Shown here piece by piece: positions 36,389-44,573 of a stretch of DNA of 64,000 nt (position 1 is its first letter; each line of letters starts with the position of its first letter). Source of the stretch: Oceanimonas marisflavi (GTDB lineage: Bacteria > Pseudomonadota > Gammaproteobacteria > Enterobacterales > Aeromonadaceae). Under the pieces are notes generated by a model that was not told the DNA's origin, did no database searches, and was given only the letters and a program-made list of their open reading frames with translations. The translations under genes and the position numbers were made by a program. The DNA lies in assembly GCF_003049725.1 (NCBI RefSeq), contig NZ_QAGM01000013.1, positions 34,172 to 98,171 of the forward strand, given 5' to 3'.

Positions 36389-38569
36389 GTGCGTAATAGG
36401 GTAAGGCTTTGCCTGATGTTAGCATGGGTGGCGTGTGCCAAACCCTATGCCAAAGGAACCAACGTGGAAGTGAAACCACCTGTCGCCAAGAAAATTCCCC
36501 ATGTGCTCTACAACCACGATGATTTTCGGGTAGACAACTATCACTGGATGCGTGACGACGAGCGTGAAGACCCCGCCGTGCTGGAGTATCTGGAGCAGGA
36601 AAACCAGTACAGTGAGCGAGTGCTGACTCCGCTGGATGACCTTCAGGAAAAACTGTTTCAGGAAATGGTGGCGCGCATTCGTCAGGACGACAACAGTGTG
36701 CCCTATCTGAAACAGGGCTGGTGGTATCGTACCCGTTACCAGCAGGGGCAGGAATACGGTATTACCGAGCGCTATCCGGAAAGCAATCCGGAGCAGGTAG
36801 AAGTACTGCTTGACGGCAACCAGCGGGCCGAGGGTCAGGGCTATTACGGCCAGGGCCAGATGGCGGTAAGCCCGGATCAGCAGACGTTGGCGTTCTCTGA
36901 AGACTTTGTGTCCCGGCGTCAGTACCAGATCCGCTTCAAGTCGCTGGAAACCGGCGAGCTGTATCCCGAGGTGCTGGAAAACACCTCCGGCAATCTGGTG
37001 TGGGCCAAGGACGGCAAAACCCTGTTTTACGTGAAACAGGATGACAGCACCCTGCTGCCCTTTCAGGTGTACCGTCACACCCTCGGCACCGACCAGAGCG
37101 AAGACGTGCTGGTGCATGAAGAAGCGGACAGCAGCTTCTACACCAGCCTCTACAAGAGTCGCTCCGGAGACTATATCTTTATTGGCGCCTGGAATACCGA
37201 CGCCAGCGAAGTACACATGATTGCCGCCGATGATCCAGAGGCCGAGCCTCAGCTGTTTATGGCCCGCAAGCACGGCCATGAGTACGATCTGGAGCATTAT
37301 CAGGGCCGGTTCTATGTACGCTCCAACAAGGACGGCGCCAACTTTGGCCTTTATGTGACCGACGAGGCCAACACCCCCGATCAGTGGCAGCCGGTGATTC
37401 CCGCCCGGGACGACGTGCTGCTGGAAGGCTATGCCCTGTTCCGCGACTGGCTGGTGCTGGAAGAGCGCAGCGAGGGTCTGCTGCATTTGCGCCAGATACA
37501 CCGCCAGGACGGCCGCGAGCGCCAGATCCAGTTTGATGATCCCGCCTATGTGAGCTGGATGGGCACCAACCCCGAGGCCGACACTCCCTGGCTGCGTTAC
37601 GGTTATTCTTCGATGACCCGGCCGGTGACCATTTATGAAGTGAACATGGATACCCAGGAGCGACGGGAGCTCAAGCAGCAGTATGTGGGTGAGGATTTCA
37701 ATGCCGATGACTACCGCAGCGAGCGGGTCTGGGTGACCGCCCGGGACGGTGTAAAAGTGCCGGTGTCGCTGGTGTACCGGGCCGACAAGTTTAAAGGCGA
37801 TGGCAGCAACCCGCTGCTGGTGTATGCCTACGGCTCTTACGGCGCCAGCATGGATCCGGACTTCAGCAGCGCCCGCCTGAGCCTGCTGGATCGGGGCTTT
37901 GTCTATGCCATTGCCCATGTACGGGGCGGCGAGGAGCTGGGCCGGGACTGGTATGATCAGGGCCGGCTGATGAGCAAGCAGAACACCTTTAACGACTTTA
38001 TCGACGTCACCAAATCCCTGGTGCAGCAGGGCTACGGCGACAAGCACAATGTGTTTGCCTCGGGTGGCAGCGCCGGTGGCCTGCTGGTGGGCGCCGTGGT
38101 CAATATGGCGCCGGAGCTGTACAAGGGCGTAGTGGCCGCAGTGCCCTTTGTGGACGTGGTCACCACCATGCTGGACGAGTCTATTCCGCTCACTACCGGT
38201 GAGTACGGCGAGTGGGGCAACCCCAACGACGCCGACTATTACCACTACATGAAGTCCTACAGCCCCTACGATCAGGTGAAACCGCAGGACTACCCCAACA
38301 TGCTGGTGACCACCGGTCTGCACGACTCCCAGGTACAATACTGGGAACCGGCCAAGTGGGTGGCCAAGCTGCGTGAGATGAAGACCGACGACAACCTGCT
38401 GCTGCTGCACTGCGACATGGACAGCGGCCACGGTGGCAAGTCCGGCCGGTTTGAGTCTTATCACGAGCTGGCCCGGGAATACGCCTTCCTGCTGGCCCTG
38501 GCCGACGAAGAGCAGGGCACTCAGCTGGCCGCCGGCCTGAACGCCCCGGACGACGAAGAAACCCGCTGA
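36389..38569 (+). CDS. ptrB: Oligopeptidase B-like S9A serine peptidase, apparently with signal peptide
   Basis: A 726-residue protein of the prolyl oligopeptidase family. A seven-bladed propeller spans ~residues 90-440 and an alpha/beta hydrolase domain follows, with nucleophile Ser in GGSAGG (~561), Asp in TGLHDSQVQYWEP and His in DSGHGGKSGRF. The GGSAGG form and length fit oligopeptidase B, which cuts after Arg or Lys. The N-terminal RNRVRLCLMLAWVACAKP looks like an export signal, whereas E. coli PtrB is cytoplasmic. GTG 36389 is placed by AAAAGGAG. Confidence 0.85.
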   Translation: MRNRVRLCLMLAWVACAKPYAKGTNVEVKPPVAKKIPHVLYNHDDFRVDNYHWMRDDEREDPAVLEYLEQENQYSERVLTPLDDLQEKLFQEMVARIRQDDNSVPYLKQGWWYRTRYQQGQEYGITERYPESNPEQVEVLLDGNQRAEGQGYYGQGQMAVSPDQQTLAFSEDFVSRRQYQIRFKSLETGELYPEVLENTSGNLVWAKDGKTLFYVKQDDSTLLPFQVYRHTLGTDQSEDVLVHEEADSSFYTSLYKSRSGDYIFIGAWNTDASEVHMIAADDPEAEPQLFMARKHGHEYDLEHYQGRFYVRSNKDGANFGLYVTDEANTPDQWQPVIPARDDVLLEGYALFRDWLVLEERSEGLLHLRQIHRQDGRERQIQFDDPAYVSWMGTNPEADTPWLRYGYSSMTRPVTIYEVNMDTQERRELKQQYVGEDFNADDYRSERVWVTARDGVKVPVSLVYRADKFKGDGSNPLLVYAYGSYGASMDPDFSSARLSLLDRGFVYAIAHVRGGEELGRDWYDQGRLMSKQNTFNDFIDVTKSLVQQGYGDKHNVFASGGSAGGLLVGAVVNMAPELYKGVVAAVPFVDVVTTMLDESIPLTTGEYGEWGNPNDADYYHYMKSYSPYDQVKPQDYPNMLVTTGLHDSQVQYWEPAKWVAKLREMKTDDNLLLLHCDMDSGHGGKSGRFESYHELAREYAFLLALADEEQGTQLAAGLNAPDDEETR

Positions 38570-38589
38570 TTTGCCTGCAAGAGAGAAGC

Positions 38590-38614
38590 AAAAGGGCCGC
38601 AATGCGGCCCTTTT
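38590..38614 (+). terminator. Terminator T1 after ptrB
   Basis: Stem AAAAGGGCCGC / GCGGCCCTTTT with AAT loop. An identical hairpin plus flank recurs at 38954-38978 on the far side of repeat copy B. Confidence 0.88.
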
Positions 38615-38641
38615 GATCGTTGTCTGCTCATTGGGTGCAAG

Positions 38642-38934
38642 TGCGAAGCACCGGCCGGGTTACCTGCGCCGACACGCTTCAGGCCCCTCCTTGGGACGCT
38701 CGGCAAATGCCATCCTTGGCATTTGACGTTCGGCTCCGGTAATCCCGGCAGTTGCTTCGTTGTGACCCTACAGTCGCATAACGGATGTATCTGGCAGCTC
38801 GGTGCCGAACGAGGAGGACAAAGGGTGTCTGTTTCGCCGTACCCTCTGCGCCATGGATGGCGCAGTGGAGCCTACAGGGAAGTATTCACGGCGTGTCGGC
38901 GAAGCAGTGCGCTTTGTCCGACGGAGTTGCACCA
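38642..38934. repeat. Dispersed repeat, copy B (~290 bp)
   Basis: A gene-free stretch homologous to 13667-14080. Perfect 11-base inverted repeats CGCCGACACGC and GCGTGTCGGCG lie at 38667-38677 and 38891-38901. Inside is a hairpin CAAATGCC / GGCATTTG (around 38705-38726) and a palindrome GCGCCATGGATGGCGC. It is shorter than copy A because it lacks copy A's extra central sequence. It is bracketed by two identical terminators. Confidence 0.8.
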
Positions 38935-38953
38935 GGCTAACAGACGACAAAGC

Positions 38954-38978
38954 AAAAGGGCCGCAATGCGGCCCTTTT
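38954..38978. terminator. Terminator T2, duplicate of T1
   Basis: The same 25-base hairpin with matching flanking bases as at 38590-38614. It precedes the 3' end of the minus-strand NSS transporter gene. Confidence 0.85.
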
Positions 38979-39001
38979 CTGTTTCTGGAAAGCAGTCGGA
39001 T

Positions 39002-40351
39002 TCAGCCGCCGATGGACTGAATAATCACCACCAGCACCAGTACCGGGCACACAAAGCGCACGTACCAGGGCCAGATTTTCCAGAACAGGCCCTGCTCTAC
39101 CTCGGGGCAGCCGGCTTTCAGCTCGGCCAGCACCTTGTTGCGCTGCCACACCCAGCCGGCGTAAATGGTGATGCACAGGCTGACCAGAGGCTGGGCGTAC
39201 TGGGTGGTAAGAGTAATGATCAGCCCGAACAGGCTGCCGAAGTTGAACACGATAATAACGCTGACCAGGGTGCACAGGGCGGTCATCAGCCAGGTGGCCT
39301 TGAGTCGCGACATACCGGTACTCTCAATGGCCAGGGACACCGGTGCTTCCAGCATGGAGATGGAGGAGGTCAGCGCCGCCACTATCATCAGCATAAAGAA
39401 GGCAAAGGCGATCAGATACTGGGCCTGGCCCATGGTTTCGAACAGCGCCGGCAGCACCGAGAACACCAGGGTGTCGGAGCTCAGCAGGCTGCCGTCCTCG
39501 GCGAAAATGGCCACGCCGTTGTGCTGGGCCACATACATGGCCGGCAAAATCAGCAGGCCGGCGAGAAAGGCCACGCTGGTGTCGAGCAGGGTTACCTGGG
39601 CCGCCAGCGCCGGAATGCTGGACTGACGGCTGAGGTAGGAGCCATACAGCATCATGACCGCGGCCCCCAGCGACAGGGAGAAAAAGCTCTGGCCCAGGGC
39701 ACCGATCAGCACGTCCCGGTTCAGCACCCGGGAGAAGTCGGGCACCAGGTAGGCGCGCAGGCCTTCACCGGCGCCGGGCTGGGTCAGCATATAACCGGTC
39801 AGTATCACCAGCATCAGCAGCAGCAGTGGCATCAGCCGGCTCGACCACTTTTCAATGCCCTGCTCCAGACCGCGGCTCACCACATACAGGCTGAGCAGAG
39901 CGAATGCCAGGGTAAACACCAGATTGCGCGGGGTGGAAAAGCCGGTAAGCCAGGTGGCGGCGGCATGTTGCCCAAACAGGCTGGCGACGGGCTCCAGGGC
40001 ATAGGCGATAAACCAGCCCGAGACGATGGCGTAAAAAGTGAAAATCAGGCTGACGGTCAGCACCGCCGCCAGCCCGACCAGGCCGGCAATGGTCCTGCCG
40101 GGGCCCTTGCCGGTGAGCTTTTGCAGGGCGTGAAAGGGGCCGGCCTGACCATGACGGCCGATGGTGATCTCGGCCACCAGCATGGGATAGCCCAGCAGCA
40201 GTATCATCAGCAGATACATCAGCAGAAAGGCGCCGCCGCCGTTGCTGGCTGCCTGCGTGGGGAAGCCCCATATGTTACCCACCCCGATAGCCGAGCCGGC
40301 GGCGGCCATCACAAATCCCAGCCTGCTGCTGAATTGCGCCCTTGCGTTCAC
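39002..40351 (-). CDS. Sodium-dependent NSS/SNF-family transporter
   Basis: A 449-residue protein with ~11-12 helices. The family N-terminus RLGFVMAAAGSAIGVGNIWGFP forms the sodium and substrate site, and FFSLSLGAAVMMLYGSYL marks TM6-7. Members import amino acids or related amines with sodium; the substrate is not predictable here. The start is at 40351. The 308-base region upstream holds its promoter and that of fabR but no gene. Confidence 0.87.
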   Translation of the reverse strand: MNARAQFSSRLGFVMAAAGSAIGVGNIWGFPTQAASNGGGAFLLMYLLMILLLGYPMLVAEITIGRHGQAGPFHALQKLTGKGPGRTIAGLVGLAAVLTVSLIFTFYAIVSGWFIAYALEPVASLFGQHAAATWLTGFSTPRNLVFTLAFALLSLYVVSRGLEQGIEKWSSRLMPLLLLMLVILTGYMLTQPGAGEGLRAYLVPDFSRVLNRDVLIGALGQSFFSLSLGAAVMMLYGSYLSRQSSIPALAAQVTLLDTSVAFLAGLLILPAMYVAQHNGVAIFAEDGSLLSSDTLVFSVLPALFETMGQAQYLIAFAFFMLMIVAALTSSISMLEAPVSLAIESTGMSRLKATWLMTALCTLVSVIIVFNFGSLFGLIITLTTQYAQPLVSLCITIYAGWVWQRNKVLAELKAGCPEVEQGLFWKIWPWYVRFVCPVLVLVVIIQSIGG

Positions 40352-40659
40352 GTTTGCTTGCTCCCAAATACTGTAAAGATTGGTGTACGTCTTGCTTCAA
40401 CAGAAAATGGCGAAGACTATGGAGTTTTGCAGAGTTTTTGTCAAAGGAAAGCGGAAGTCGCAGATTTCGGTAGGGCGCTGTGTCATTGACGGGGCGGAAA
40501 ATAGGGTAAAAAAGGAAGCGTTGGCGTGTTGCTCAGCGCTGTGATGCGGCGGGTATTTGCGGTTCGGACTGCTAACAATCACAAATTGAACCATCGGGGC
40601 TGACCGGCCCGGCACAACAAGGTATGATTCGGCCATTAACGTTTTGAGCGTGGTGTGTC

Positions 40660-41271
40660 GTGGGCGTTCGCGCACAACAAAAAGAGAAGACCCGGCGGTC
40701 TCTGGTGGAGGCCGCGTTTCGTCAGCTCAGTGCCGAGCGCAGCTTTTCCAGTCTCAGTCTGCGTGAAGTGGCCCGTGAAGCCGGGCTGGCGCCGACTTCC
40801 TTTTACCGTCATTTCAAGGATATGGAAGAACTGGGGCTGACGCTGGTGGATGAAGGCGGCCTGACTCTGCGTCAGCTGATGCGTCAGGCGCGTCAGCGCA
40901 TTGCCGATGGTGGCAGTGTGATTCAGATTTCGGTAAAAACCTTTATGGAATTTATCGATAACAGCCCCGATGTGTTCCGGTTGTTGTTGCGGGAACGATC
41001 AGGCACTTCTGCGGCCTTTCGTCAGGCGGTGGCGCGGGAGATCCAGCATTTTACCGCCGAGCTCACCGACTATCTGGAAGAGAAGCAAAAGACCAGCCGT
41101 GACTATGCCGAGGCTCAGGCCCAGGCCATGGTCACCATAGTGTTCAGTGCCGGCGCCGATGCGCTGGACATGAACGATGAAGAGCGTGCCGTGCTGGCGG
41201 AGCGCATGATTCTGCAACTGCGCATGATCGCCAAGGGCGCAGATGCATATAACAAGGCAAAACGGCTCTAG
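40660..41271 (+). CDS. fabR: HTH-type repressor of unsaturated fatty acid synthesis FabR
   Basis: A 203-residue TetR-family repressor of fabA and fabB that senses the ratio of unsaturated to saturated acyl-ACP. The helix-turn-helix [20 protein letters not shown] lies at ~residues 31-50 and the C-terminal region has [15 protein letters not shown]. Adjacency to yijD confirms the call. The start is GTG 40660. Confidence 0.92.
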   Translation: MGVRAQQKEKTRRSLVEAAFRQLSAERSFSSLSLREVAREAGLAPTSFYRHFKDMEELGLTLVDEGGLTLRQLMRQARQRIADGGSVIQISVKTFMEFIDNSPDVFRLLLRERSGTSAAFRQAVAREIQHFTAELTDYLEEKQKTSRDYAEAQAQAMVTIVFSAGADALDMNDEERAVLAERMILQLRMIAKGADAYNKAKRL

Positions 41272-41294
41272 GCCTTAAATCAGGAAGGATCACT

Positions 41295-41672
41295 ATGTCT
41301 GGAAAAAAGAATGTTCGCCGTAAACCCATTTTGCTGGCGCTGCTGGTGGGCCTGTGTGGCAACGCCACCCTGGCCACCCTCAGCGTAAGCGAGCTGGCGT
41401 TTTCCGTATTCCCCATTATCTCTCTGGTGCTGGCAGCTTACATGCTGTATCAGGAGTATCTGAGTTCGCCCATGGAGGGTGACACCCCGGTCTGTGCTCT
41501 GCTGAGCTTTCTGATCGGTGTGTTTGGTTACTCCGCCTTTTTGCGCACCCAGTTTCCGGAAATGGGTACCAACTATCTGTCGGTGATGATCACCCTGGTG
41601 CTGGTGATCTGGCTGGCTATCAAGATGGGTGTGGCCGAGCGTCCGGAACCCAAGGTCGAAGCCGAGAAGTAA
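41295..41672 (+). CDS. yijD: YijD-family (DUF1422) inner-membrane protein
   Basis: A 125-residue protein with about four helices, including ILLALLVGLCGNATLATLS and ALLSFLIGVFGYSAFLRTQ. The fabR-yijD pair is conserved in Enterobacterales and relatives. Function is unknown. It is cotranscribed with fabR (23-base gap). Confidence 0.88.
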   Translation: MSGKKNVRRKPILLALLVGLCGNATLATLSVSELAFSVFPIISLVLAAYMLYQEYLSSPMEGDTPVCALLSFLIGVFGYSAFLRTQFPEMGTNYLSVMITLVLVIWLAIKMGVAERPEPKVEAEK

Positions 41673-41694
41673 TCTCTTCTCTCTGCTTCGAGCT

Positions 41695-41725
41695 AAAAAA
41701 CCCGCCATTTTGGCGGGTTTTTTTT
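41695..41725. terminator. Bidirectional terminator, yijD / sseA
   Basis: Stem AAAACCCGCCA / TGGCGGGTTTT with A and T runs on both sides. Its right side touches the sseA stop codon. Confidence 0.9.
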
Positions 41726-42581
41726 AGGCATCCTTCTCCACCGGCAGGTGAGCAGAGCCGCCCCATTCGGTCCAGGAGCCGTCGTACACGGCGATATGGT
41801 TGTGACCAGCCAGCTCGGCCCCCAGTGCCAGGATGGCGGCAGTGACCCCGGAGCCACAACTGCACACCAGTTTCTGCCCTGTGTTCACCAGCGGGGCAAA
41901 TTTTTCTGCCAGCCGCTCGGCCGGCAACAGGCGGCCGTTTTCCAGCAGCTCGTTAAAGGGCAGGCAGACGGCGCCGGGCATATGGCCGGGACGCACGCCC
42001 GGACGGGGATCGGCGACGGCACCGCTGAAACGTTCGCGGCTGCGGGCATCCAGCACCCGGCTGCCGTCGTCCTGCAGCGCCTGCTCCACCTCGGTGGCAT
42101 CGGCAATCCACTGCGGCTGACGGTGAGCGATAAACCGGCCGGGTTCAACGGGGGCAGGTTCATCCTGCTCCAGCGGCAGGCCGGCCTGCTGCCAGGCGGG
42201 CAGGCCGCCGTTGAGCACGGCAACCCTGTCGTGCCCCATGGCGCGGAACATCCACCAGACTCTGGGAGCGGCAAAGATGCCCAGACTGTCGTAGATGACG
42301 ATGGTCTGGTGGTTGCTGATGCCCAGGGCTGATACCTCTCTGGAAAACAGCGCCTCGTCCGGCAGCATATGGGGCAGGCTGGCATGCTGATCCTTGATGC
42401 GGCCGTCAAAGTCAAAGAAGCGGGCACCGGGAATGCGTTGCTGCCGCCATTCCTCCAGGCCATTGCGGCCGCTGGCGGGCATGTGCCAGCTGGCGTCCAG
42501 CACCACCAGATCGGGGTGATTCAGGTGTTGCGCCAGCCACTGTGGTTCCACCAGCACCGATGGTAATTCCAGTTTGTTCAT
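41724..42581 (-). CDS. sseA: 3-mercaptopyruvate sulfurtransferase SseA
   Basis: A 285-residue two-domain rhodanese. The active-site loop CGSGVTA near residue 238-245 is the mercaptopyruvate type, rather than the CRxGx(R/T) loop of thiosulfate rhodanese. VVLDASWHMP and GARFFDFD begin the inactive first domain. It makes persulfide sulfur and pyruvate. The start at 42581 (MNKLELPS) follows GGGAGG. Confidence 0.9.
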   Translation of the reverse strand: MNKLELPSVLVEPQWLAQHLNHPDLVVLDASWHMPASGRNGLEEWRQQRIPGARFFDFDGRIKDQHASLPHMLPDEALFSREVSALGISNHQTIVIYDSLGIFAAPRVWWMFRAMGHDRVAVLNGGLPAWQQAGLPLEQDEPAPVEPGRFIAHRQPQWIADATEVEQALQDDGSRVLDARSRERFSGAVADPRPGVRPGHMPGAVCLPFNELLENGRLLPAERLAEKFAPLVNTGQKLVCSCGSGVTAAILALGAELAGHNHIAVYDGSWTEWGGSAHLPVEKDA

Positions 42582-42681
42582 AAAACCTCCCTTAACAGAC
42601 ATTCTGATCCTAAGTAAGCCGTATCGGGCGCGCCACCATTTTGTTACCGGGAACAGCCATAACGAAAAGAACCCGGCCGCT

Positions 42682-42699
42682 TGTGCGAGATCTCTTACT
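42682..42699. promoter_or_regulatory. Candidate GacA/UvrY box
   Basis: TGTGCG-AGATCT-CTTACT resembles the TGTAAG-N6-CTTACA site of the GacA/UvrY response regulator, with three mismatches. It lies ~170 bases upstream of the predicted CsrB-like RNA start, a position used at known csrB and rsm genes. Confidence 0.4.
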
Positions 42700-42835
42700 T
42701 TGCGTGTGGGAGAAGGCGCTTTTGTTTACGGACTGCAGCCCGGACTTTTTTATTTTTCCTTTTATAAACATTAGTTTGTATCTCATGTGCATATTGTGGA
42801 AGCTTGCCTTGAACGTTTTGGTACCACTCAGCCGC

Positions 42836-42863
42836 TTGAGGCAAAATGAAAGTTCCCTATAGT
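42836..42863 (+). promoter_or_regulatory. Promoter of the CsrB-like RNA
   Basis: TTGAGG at 42836-42841 and TATAGT at 42858-42863 with a 16-base spacer; predicted start ~42870. Confidence 0.6.
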
Positions 42864-42869
42864 TAGAAG

Positions 42870-43142
42870 GGCAAGGAGCAAGGAAAGTGGGTCAGGACAG
42901 ACCGGCTGCCAGGAACGGCGAAAGGAACCCCGCAGGATGCGGTAAGGGACACCTCCCAGGACGGAGACAGTCTAGCAGCTCAGGATGAACTGCGGTCAGG
43001 ATGACCAAAAGGACACGCCGACGGAACGGTAAGAGGATCGCCTTAAGGAAAAGGTATTGTCAGGGATTGCAGGGAGCAACTTGGTTTACGGACTAACCAT
43101 ACGACAACCCAAAAGGGGGTGACATGATGTCACCCCCTTTTT
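42870..43142 (+). ncRNA. CsrB/CsrC-family CsrA-sequestering small RNA
   Basis: The ~270-base region has no reading frame but contains 18 GGA trinucleotides, many as CAGGA or AAGGA, the CsrA recognition core, spaced about every 12-15 bases and several in small hairpin loops. It ends in a strong terminator (AAAGGGGGTGACA / TGTCACCCCCTTTTT, 43111-43142) and has a promoter just upstream. This is the signature of CsrB/CsrC/RsmZ RNAs, which titrate CsrA. Which subtype it is cannot be told without covariance models. Confidence 0.88.
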
Positions 43143-43167
43143 CTATTGTGCGTTCGGAAGGGAATGA

Positions 43168-43479
43168 ATGAGCGACTGGATACCTGTATTTGAAGCGGCC
43201 AACAGCCTGGAGGCGCATACCCTCAAGGGTGCGCTGGAAAGCCGTGGCATGGCCGTGCAGCTGAGAGGTGAGGCTCTGTCGGGGGCCCTTGGCGAGTTGC
43301 CCATGGATGTGGCCCAGGTCACTCTGCTGGTACAGAAACGAGACTGGCAACGGGCAAGAGCGTTTTTGCAGGAGTATCAGCAGAAGGAAAAACGCACCTG
43401 GCATTGCGCTCAGTGCGGCGAGGAAAATGACGCCAGCTTTGAGATCTGCTGGCGGTGCGGGGGCGGCCCGAAAGATTAG
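43168..43479 (+). CDS. DUF2007 protein with C-terminal zinc ribbon
   Basis: A 103-residue protein. Residues ~5-70 match DUF2007 (PVFEAANSLEAHTLKGALESRG), a PII-like signal-transducing fold, and residues ~79-99 form a zinc ribbon with CxxC pairs CAQC and CWRC. Function is unknown. The start is ATG 43168 after GGAAGGGAA. Confidence 0.82.
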   Translation: MSDWIPVFEAANSLEAHTLKGALESRGMAVQLRGEALSGALGELPMDVAQVTLLVQKRDWQRARAFLQEYQQKEKRTWHCAQCGEENDASFEICWRCGGGPKD

Positions 43480-43560
43480 CAGGGCGGCAGGTATCATATG
43501 GAGCGCAGGCTGTCCGCGCTCCACGAAATGCCGTAGCAGTTACACAAAAAGTGATGGGTT

Positions 43561-43845
43561 TCAGCGCTTTTGTTGTTCGCTCAGTTCTTTCAGGCGGGCG
43601 CGGTGGCGGTGCATGGCAAAGGAGCCGAATACCAGCACTTCCAGGTAGTCGCCGGCGCTGGGGTTGAGCAGGCTGGACACCTGTTTCAGCATCAGCATCT
43701 GCAGCCCGTGCATTACCAGCACCACGGCACCCAGGATCAGCGGCATGGAGCCGGCCTCTTCAAAACCGGGGCCGAGCAGGGCGTAGATGATGCCGGCCCA
43801 GAACGTCAGCATCACCAGCCGCATCAGCAGGTTAAGTACCTTCAT
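43561..43845 (-). CDS. yhhL: YhhL-family (DUF1145) membrane protein
   Basis: A 94-residue protein with two or three helices (LLMRLVMLTFWAGIIYALLG). It follows rsmD with a one-base overlap, as yhhL follows rsmD in E. coli. Function is unknown. Confidence 0.85.
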   Translation of the reverse strand: MKVLNLLMRLVMLTFWAGIIYALLGPGFEEAGSMPLILGAVVLVMHGLQMLMLKQVSSLLNPSAGDYLEVLVFGSFAMHRHRARLKELSEQQKR

Positions 43846-44441
43846 TATTTCATTTGCTCCCTTTGGTAGAGTTGATAACTGACCTGGCCGGCCTGCTTGT
43901 CTTTGTGCAGAGACCAGTGGGCGGGCAGGGTGGGCAATGCTAGTCCCTGTTCCCGTTCGATATAGATAAGGGCATTGTCGGCAAGCCAGCCGTTTTGTTC
44001 CAGCAGCTCACACACGTGAGGCAGCAGTTCCTTGTGAAAGGGCGGATCGAGGAACACCACATCAAAAGGTGTGGCCGGCTGCTGCAGAAACTGTACGGCA
44101 TCGGCCTGCACTACAGTGCCCGGGGCCGCCGGCAGGCTGGCCAGATTGCGCTTCAGCTGGCCGGCCACGGTGGCGTCTTTTTCCACCATCACCACCTCGG
44201 CAGCATGGCGGGACAAGGCCTCAAAGCCCAGGCTGCCGCTGCCGGCGAACAGATCCAGACAGCGCCTTCCGCGAATATCAAACATCAGCCAGTTGAACAG
44301 GGTTTCCTTGACTCTGTCTGTGGTGGGTCTGAGTCCTTCGCTGTGTAATACCGGCAGTTTTCGCCCACGCCACTGGCCGCCGATAAGCCGGATCTGGCCG
44401 CTGGCCGCAGCGCTTTTTTTTGCCGGTTTTGCTTTTGCCAT
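43845..44441 (-). CDS. rsmD: 16S rRNA (guanine-966 N2)-methyltransferase RsmD
   Basis: A 198-residue Rossmann-fold methyltransferase. IRLIGGQWRGRKLPV begins the domain, LDLFAGSGSLGFEALSR is the SAM-binding loop, and FLDPPF is the catalytic DPPF motif. It methylates G966 of 16S rRNA. It is divergent from ftsY, as is usual. Confidence 0.92.
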   Translation of the reverse strand: MAKAKPAKKSAAASGQIRLIGGQWRGRKLPVLHSEGLRPTTDRVKETLFNWLMFDIRGRRCLDLFAGSGSLGFEALSRHAAEVVMVEKDATVAGQLKRNLASLPAAPGTVVQADAVQFLQQPATPFDVVFLDPPFHKELLPHVCELLEQNGWLADNALIYIEREQGLALPTLPAHWSLHKDKQAGQVSYQLYQREQMK

Positions 44442-44573
44442 CTCGTTTCGCCGTCTTTCAATAAAGTGCTAGTATAAGGCGGTTTTGCATCCCCCAAGGG
44501 GCGAATATTCTAATGAAGCGGCCGAATCACGGCCAGTCCTAATCGTCCCGAACAACAGCGAGTATTGGCAAGA

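Noticed and set aside
38723..40489. A 588-codon plus-strand open frame across the NSS transporter
   Set aside because: It runs antisense through the well-supported NSS gene and repeat copy B. Its sequence is Gln-, His- and Gly-rich, typical of GC-driven shadow frames.
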